From assembly GCA_913040905.1 (NCBI GenBank), contig CAJWIC010000051.1:1-8358 (forward strand): a stretch of 8,358 nt of DNA. The letters are read 5' to 3'. The notes under the pieces were generated by a model. It was not told the DNA's origin, did not search any database, and saw only the letters and a list, made by a program, of their open reading frames with translations. Below are positions 4,801 to 8,358 of this stretch, one piece after another. The position numbers and the translations under genes are program-made. The DNA comes from an uncultured Synechococcus sp. Lineage in GTDB: Bacteria > Cyanobacteriota > Cyanobacteriia > PCC-6307 > Cyanobiaceae. Position 1 is the stretch's first letter. The number at the start of each line of letters is the position of its first letter.

Positions 4801-6648
4801 TTGAACAAGCGTTGGCGCAACATCGGCCTGACGGCCCTTCTGGTCCTGGCGATCGTGGTGATCGCTCCGGCTTTCATCGGGGGTGGCAACTCCCAGCAGG
4901 AAGCGCGGACCATGCGCTACAGCGATTTTGTTGAAGCGGTTGAGGACAACCAGATCAGCCGTGTGCTGATTTCCCCCGACCGCGGGACCGCTCAGGTGGT
5001 GGAAAACGATGGCCGCCGAGCCCAGGTCAACCTGGCTCCTGACAAGGAACTGCTCGGTCTGCTGACGCAGCACAACGTTGATATCGCTGTACAGCCAACC
5101 CGTCAGGCTCCGGCCTGGCAGCAGGCGGCGGGAAGTCTGATTTTCCCCTTGCTGTTGCTGGGTGGTCTGTTCTTCCTGTTCCGCCGCGCCCAGGGAGGCG
5201 GTGGAGGCAACCCCGCCATGCAGTTCGGCAAGAGCAAGGCCAGGGTTCAGATGGAGCCTTCCACCCAGGTCACCTTCACCGACGTTGCCGGCATCGAAGG
5301 CGCCAAGCTTGAGCTGACGGAGGTCGTTGACTTCCTCAAGAATCCGGATCGCTTCACCGCCGTCGGCGCCAAGATCCCCAAGGGTGTGCTGTTGGTCGGT
5401 CCTCCAGGTACCGGCAAGACCCTTCTGGCCAAGGCTGTTGCCGGTGAGGCGGGTGTGCCGTTCTTCTCGATCTCAGGCTCCGAGTTCGTCGAGATGTTCG
5501 TCGGCGTCGGTGCCAGCCGCGTGCGCGATCTGTTCGAGCAAGCCAAGAAAAATGCCCCCTGCATCGTCTTCATTGACGAGATTGACGCCGTTGGTCGTCA
5601 ACGTGGTGCAGGCCTTGGTGGTGGCAACGACGAGCGGGAGCAGACCCTCAACCAGCTGCTGACGGAGATGGATGGCTTCGAAGGCAACACCGGCATCATC
5701 ATCGTGGCGGCTACCAACCGCCCGGATGTTCTCGATGCTGCGCTGATGCGTCCTGGTCGTTTTGATCGCCAGGTCACCGTCGACCGCCCCGATTACGCCG
5801 GCCGACTGCAGATCCTCAACGTTCATGCCCGCGGCAAGACGTTGTCCAAGGACGTTGACCTGGACAAGGTCGCCCGTCGCACCCCCGGTTACACCGGTGC
5901 GGATCTCGCCAATCTGCTCAATGAAGCAGCGATCCTGGCGGCCCGCCGCGAGCTGACTGAGGTCAGCAACGATGAGATCAGCGATGCGATTGAGCGGGTG
6001 ATGGCAGGTCCTGAGAAAAAGGACCGCGTCATGAGCGAGCGCCGCAAGCGTTTGGTCGCTTACCACGAGGCTGGTCATGCCCTGGTCGGTGCGCTGATGC
6101 CCGATTACGACCCTGTTCAGAAGATTTCGATCATTCCCCGCGGTAACGCCGGTGGTCTCACCTTCTTCACCCCCAGTGAAGAGCGGATGGAGTCGGGTCT
6201 TTACTCCCGGGCTTATCTGCAGAATCAGATGGCCGTGGCGCTCGGCGGCCGCGTCGCCGAGGAGATTGTCTACGGCGAAGACGAGGTCACCACGGGTGCC
6301 TCCAACGACCTTCAACAGGTGGCGTCCACGGCCCGCCAGATGATCACCCGCTTCGGCATGAGTGACACCATCGGTCCAGTGGCGCTGGGTCGTGCTCAAG
6401 GCGGCATGTTCCTCGGCCGCGACATCGCTGCGGAACGTGATTTCTCCGAAGACACCGCTGCCACGATCGACAAGGAAGTGTCTGACCTGGTGGATGTGGC
6501 TTACAAGCGGGCCACCAAGGTGTTAGTGGACAACCGTGCTGTCCTTGATGAGCTGGCCGAGATGCTGGTGGAGCAGGAGACCGTTGACGCAGAGGAGTTG
6601 CAGGAACTGCTGATCACCCGCGACGTCCGCGTTGCCGAATACATCTGA
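4801..6648 (+). CDS. ftsH: FtsH, membrane AAA+ zinc metalloprotease (probably FtsH3 type)
   Basis: FtsH is a hexameric ATP-dependent protease anchored in the membrane that degrades damaged or short-lived proteins; in cyanobacteria FtsH complexes remove damaged D1 during PSII repair. The 615-residue product shows TM1 (about 9-26), a soluble loop (27-108), TM2 (about 111-127), then the AAA domain with Walker A GPPGTGKT (200-207), pore motif MFVGVGA (232-238), Walker [10 protein letters not shown] (254-262) and the second region of homology with arginine finger (about 305-323). The peptidase has HEAGH (422-426) and the third zinc ligand D503 in ASNDLQQ. The start is TTG at 4801: the next in-frame ATG (residue 38) would delete TM1. 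The MNKRWRN start and length resemble, from memory, Synechocystis FtsH3, which pairs with FtsH1 or FtsH2. Subtype is inference. It follows sat by 46 bp and overlaps the eda-like gene. Confidence 0.97.
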   Translation: MNKRWRNIGLTALLVLAIVVIAPAFIGGGNSQQEARTMRYSDFVEAVEDNQISRVLISPDRGTAQVVENDGRRAQVNLAPDKELLGLLTQHNVDIAVQPTRQAPAWQQAAGSLIFPLLLLGGLFFLFRRAQGGGGGNPAMQFGKSKARVQMEPSTQVTFTDVAGIEGAKLELTEVVDFLKNPDRFTAVGAKIPKGVLLVGPPGTGKTLLAKAVAGEAGVPFFSISGSEFVEMFVGVGASRVRDLFEQAKKNAPCIVFIDEIDAVGRQRGAGLGGGNDEREQTLNQLLTEMDGFEGNTGIIIVAATNRPDVLDAALMRPGRFDRQVTVDRPDYAGRLQILNVHARGKTLSKDVDLDKVARRTPGYTGADLANLLNEAAILAARRELTEVSNDEISDAIERVMAGPEKKDRVMSERRKRLVAYHEAGHALVGALMPDYDPVQKISIIPRGNAGGLTFFTPSEERMESGLYSRAYLQNQMAVALGGRVAEEIVYGEDEVTTGASNDLQQVASTARQMITRFGMSDTIGPVALGRAQGGMFLGRDIAAERDFSEDTAATIDKEVSDLVDVAYKRATKVLVDNRAVLDELAEMLVEQETVDAEELQELLITRDVRVAEYI

Positions 6649-7303
6649 TCGACCGGTCTGGTTGCAGCAGCAGGAGGCGTTGATCGCCTCCCTGTCGGCC
6701 CAACCGATCCTGGTTGTGGTGCGTCCCGATCAGGCCGATCTGGATGGAGATGATGGTCCGGGATCACTCCTGGACCATTTGTCCTGTCTGGAGAACGTCG
6801 GTCTGCGACATGTGGAGATCGGCTGGCAACCCGGCCAGCAATGGCGAGGCTTCGTTGAGCGTGTGCGTCAGTCCTGCCCATCCCTGCAGTTGGGAGCTGC
6901 ATCGGTGCTCACAGCCGAGGCCCTTGTGGATCTGGAGGCCTGCGGACTCCCCTTTGCCATGTCGCCCTGTTTCGACCCTTCCTTGCTGGAGAGGGCTCGC
7001 CGCAGCGGAATTCTGCTGGTGCCAGGGGTGTTCAGCCCCACCGAAATTCAGCAGGCAACGGCCATGGGCTGCGGGCTGGTCAAGCTGTTCCCCGCAGCCA
7101 GCGTCGGAGTCGACTACCTCCAACGTCTGCGGGCACCCCTCGGGCCGCTGCCGAAGGTGATTGCTGCCGGAGGTCTTGGGGTGGCGGATCTCGACGCTTG
7201 GTTGCAGGCGGGCCATGCCGCCGTGGCGTTGGGTCGACGTGTCATCGACGTGCAGGGCCCAGATCCCGCCTTGCTGCGCTGGCTGCGGACGACATCTGGT
7301 TGA
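6632..7303 (+). CDS. eda: Eda-like class I aldolase (KDPG/KHG aldolase family)
   Basis: The family cleaves 2-keto-3-deoxy-6-phosphogluconate to pyruvate and glyceraldehyde-3-phosphate through a lysine Schiff base. The 223-residue TIM-barrel-like product keeps the general base Glu (E62 in RHVEIGW), GAASVL (88-93; family GAGTVL), FAMSPCFDPSLL (108-119), LLVPGVFSPTEI (128-139) and the Schiff-base Lys in LVKLFPA (K151). Other positions diverge: by hand alignment, Arg49 and Thr161 of the E. coli enzyme correspond to Q66 and an Ala in IAAGGLG, and the later GGSW motif is LGRR. Substrate may therefore differ. No ATG exists in a sensible place; TTG at 6632 is chosen, overlapping the ftsH end by 17 bp. 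TTG at 6662 or 6680 are alternatives; AGGAGG (6672-6677) is too close to 6680. Likely co-transcribed with ftsH. Confidence 0.85.
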   Translation: MPNTSDRPVWLQQQEALIASLSAQPILVVVRPDQADLDGDDGPGSLLDHLSCLENVGLRHVEIGWQPGQQWRGFVERVRQSCPSLQLGAASVLTAEALVDLEACGLPFAMSPCFDPSLLERARRSGILLVPGVFSPTEIQQATAMGCGLVKLFPAASVGVDYLQRLRAPLGPLPKVIAAGGLGVADLDAWLQAGHAAVALGRRVIDVQGPDPALLRWLRTTSG

Positions 7304-7332
7304 CATGCGTCCAGGATGCTACAGATGAGATA
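7300..7332 (+). promoter_or_regulatory. Possible promoter of the basic-tailed gene
   Basis: A perfect TTGACA (7300-7305) overlaps the stop codon of the eda-like gene. The -10 is uncertain: TACAGA (7320-7325) is preceded by TGC, giving an extended -10 look, but the spacer is only 14 bases; AGATGA (7323-7328) has the right spacing but a poor sequence. The downstream ATG is at 7349. Read-through from ftsH-eda is an alternative, as no terminator lies between. Confidence 0.3.
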
Positions 7333-7348
7333 GCCATTTCACTGCGTG

Positions 7349-7789
7349 ATGTCGCAGCTCACGATCAAGCTCAGCGACAAGGCGGATGCCCTGATCGCTC
7401 AGCTCCAGAAGGAGATCTTCAACCGTCGTCGCAAGAAGGTGTCGGCCGCCGGGGTTGTGGAGACCCTGGTCGAAAGCGGTGCCAAGTCTCAGTCGGACAA
7501 ACGCTTCGCCACCTCCTGGACCAATCTGATCAAGGACATCGAGAAGGCCGCCAAGTTGGCCTATGCCCACGGCAGCAAGCCATCCACCCTCACCGATGAG
7601 GAGTGGGCCCTCGTTCTCAGCCACCGCAGCCGCTCAGCCCCGGCTCGCCCTCGCCGCACCGTGAAGAAAAAAGTGGTGGCCACCAAAAAGCCGGCTGCCC
7701 GCCGCACACGCACGCGCAGTTCTGCGGCTGATGCCGTGACGTCGTCCTCCGTCAGCAGCAATGGCAAAGCGGCGATGACCGCCAGCTGA
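7349..7789 (+). CDS. Hypothetical protein: RHH-like N-terminus and basic tail (146 aa)
   Basis: I do not recognise a named family. Residues 1-46 read like a ribbon-helix-helix fold: a strand (SQLTIKLS, 2-9), a helix (KADALIAQLQKEIF, 11-24), a basic turn (NRRRKK, 25-30) and a second helix (SAAGVVETLVESGAK, 32-46). Residues 55-95 form a further helical part with a TLTDEEWALVL segment (80-90). From about 96 the protein is low-complexity, rich in Arg, Lys, Ala, Pro and Ser (PRRTVKKKVVATKKPAARR), like the tails of histone H1 or bacterial nucleoid proteins. A DNA- or RNA-binding role is inferred from this, not shown. ATG at 7349 is preferred over the adjoining GTG at 7346. It ends 3 bases before the convergent aroC stop and has no visible terminator of its own. 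Confidence 0.8.
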   Translation: MSQLTIKLSDKADALIAQLQKEIFNRRRKKVSAAGVVETLVESGAKSQSDKRFATSWTNLIKDIEKAAKLAYAHGSKPSTLTDEEWALVLSHRSRSAPARPRRTVKKKVVATKKPAARRTRTRSSAADAVTSSSVSSNGKAAMTAS

Positions 7790-7792
7790 GGC

Positions 7793-8358
7793 TCACCAGA
7801 GGCTGCACTGACCCTGCTGCCGCAGCAGGTGATCCGCCAGCACCAGTGCCACCATCGCTTCCACCATCGGCACGGCCCGCGGCAGCACGCAGGGGTCGTG
7901 TCGACCCTTGCCGGCCAGGGTGGTGGCCTTGCCGTCGGAATCCACGGTCTGCTGTTCCTTGCGGATCGTGGCGGTGGGCTTGAACGCCACCCGGATCACG
8001 ATCGGTTCGCCGTTGCTGATGCCGCCCTGGATGCCACCGGAGTTGTTGGTGGCCGTCTGCAGCCGTCCATCGTCGGTGGGCACAAAGGCATCGTTGTGTT
8101 CGCTGCCTTTGAGCAGGGTGCCGCTGAAGCCCGACCCGATCTCGAAGCCCTTGGTGGCGGGAAGGGACATCACCGCCTTGGCCAGGTCCGCCTCCAGCTT
8201 GTCGAAGACGGGCATGCCCAAACCCGCTGCGGGGTTGCGCACCACGCATTCGATCACACCGCCACAGGAGTCGCCGTCCCGTCCGATCGACTCGATCCGT
8301 TCCACCATCTGAGCAGCTGTGGACGCGTCCGGGCAACGGACAATGTTGCTTTCGATCG
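7793..8358 (-). CDS. aroC: Chorismate synthase, C-terminal half (cut by window edge)
   Basis: AroC converts 5-enolpyruvylshikimate-3-phosphate to chorismate, the last step of the shikimate pathway, using reduced FMN; chorismate feeds aromatic amino acids, plastoquinone and folate. The visible part is 187 residues, about half of the usual 360 or so; the start lies beyond position 8358. It begins [12 protein letters not shown], where the frame continues upstream of the internal ATG at 8308. Family motifs seen are [19 protein letters not shown], the signature [30 protein letters not shown], and the highly conserved [20 protein letters not shown] near the end. The C-terminus [11 protein letters not shown] is close to the cyanobacterial type. 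It converges on the basic-tailed gene with only 3 bases between stop codons. A CCTGCTG/CAGCAGG hairpin (7813-7829) lies within its last codons. Confidence 0.97.
   Translation of the reverse strand, partial: IESNIVRCPDASTAAQMVERIESIGRDGDSCGGVIECVVRNPAAGLGMPVFDKLEADLAKAVMSLPATKGFEIGSGFSGTLLKGSEHNDAFVPTDDGRLQTATNNSGGIQGGISNGEPIVIRVAFKPTATIRKEQQTVDSDGKATTLAGKGRHDPCVLPRAVPMVEAMVALVLADHLLRQQGQCSLW

Noticed and set aside
5473..6399. 308-aa minus-strand open frame antisense to ftsH
   Set aside because: It lies entirely within the conserved AAA and protease domains of ftsH and has no recognisable motif.
7667..7672. Run of six A in the basic-tailed gene as a programmed frameshift site
   Set aside because: The run falls as AAG AAA AAA GTG, not in the X XXY YYZ register, and the zero frame continues sensibly to a stop.
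1..8358. Mobile elements, CRISPR arrays, phage or defence genes
   Set aside because: No transposase, integrase, regularly spaced repeats or long terminal repeats were seen; composition looks even and the genes are core functions.

Overview
The window looks like ordinary core chromosome of a marine picocyanobacterium of the Synechococcus/Prochlorococcus lineage, most likely a GC-rich marine Synechococcus. The pointers are psbO (an oxygenic phototroph), a cyanobacterial-type FtsH protease, a DUF2555-like small protein found in cyanobacteria, and the order coaBC - psbO - sat - ftsH - eda - aroC, which I recall from memory for marine Synechococcus. Genes are densely packed with short spacers. I see no mobile element, CRISPR array, phage gene or defence gene.

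Layout. Positions 1-205 hold no convincing complete gene but carry a dense group of signals: a nested inverted repeat (4-57), a -10-like AT-rich element, a perfect GTA-N8-TAC NtcA-type box (91-104), an 18-bp perfect palindrome (111-128) and a short hairpin (183-201). Together they suggest a nitrogen-regulated transcript leaving the window on the left. Next, on the minus strand, come a 66-aa helical hypothetical protein (206-406) and a tRNA-Ala with anticodon CGC (605-677). On the plus strand follow a 75-aa DUF2555-like protein overlapping coaBC (coenzyme A biosynthesis). coaBC runs tail to tail into a 115-aa hypothetical minus-strand gene with a 44-bp overlap. That gene is divergent from psbO, the 33-kDa manganese-stabilising protein of photosystem II, which ends in a textbook intrinsic terminator (3500-3524).

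Downstream of the terminator, a likely promoter drives sat (ATP sulfurylase), then ftsH (membrane AAA+ metalloprotease, probably the FtsH3 type) and an eda-like class I aldolase that overlaps the ftsH stop codon. A 146-aa protein follows, with a possible ribbon-helix-helix N-terminus and a histone-like basic tail. It converges with 3 bp of spacing on aroC (chorismate synthase), which is cut by the right edge.

The genes do not form one pathway. They are housekeeping functions: CoA synthesis, PSII structure, sulfate activation, membrane protein quality control, sugar-acid cleavage and aromatic amino acid synthesis. psbO and an FtsH3-type protease share a PSII theme. The most intriguing parts are the left-edge NtcA-like promoter region, a PsbO with a lipobox-like cysteine, an Eda homologue lacking several pyruvate-contacting residues, and the basic-tailed hypothetical protein. 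I found no multi-gene system that looks undescribed.
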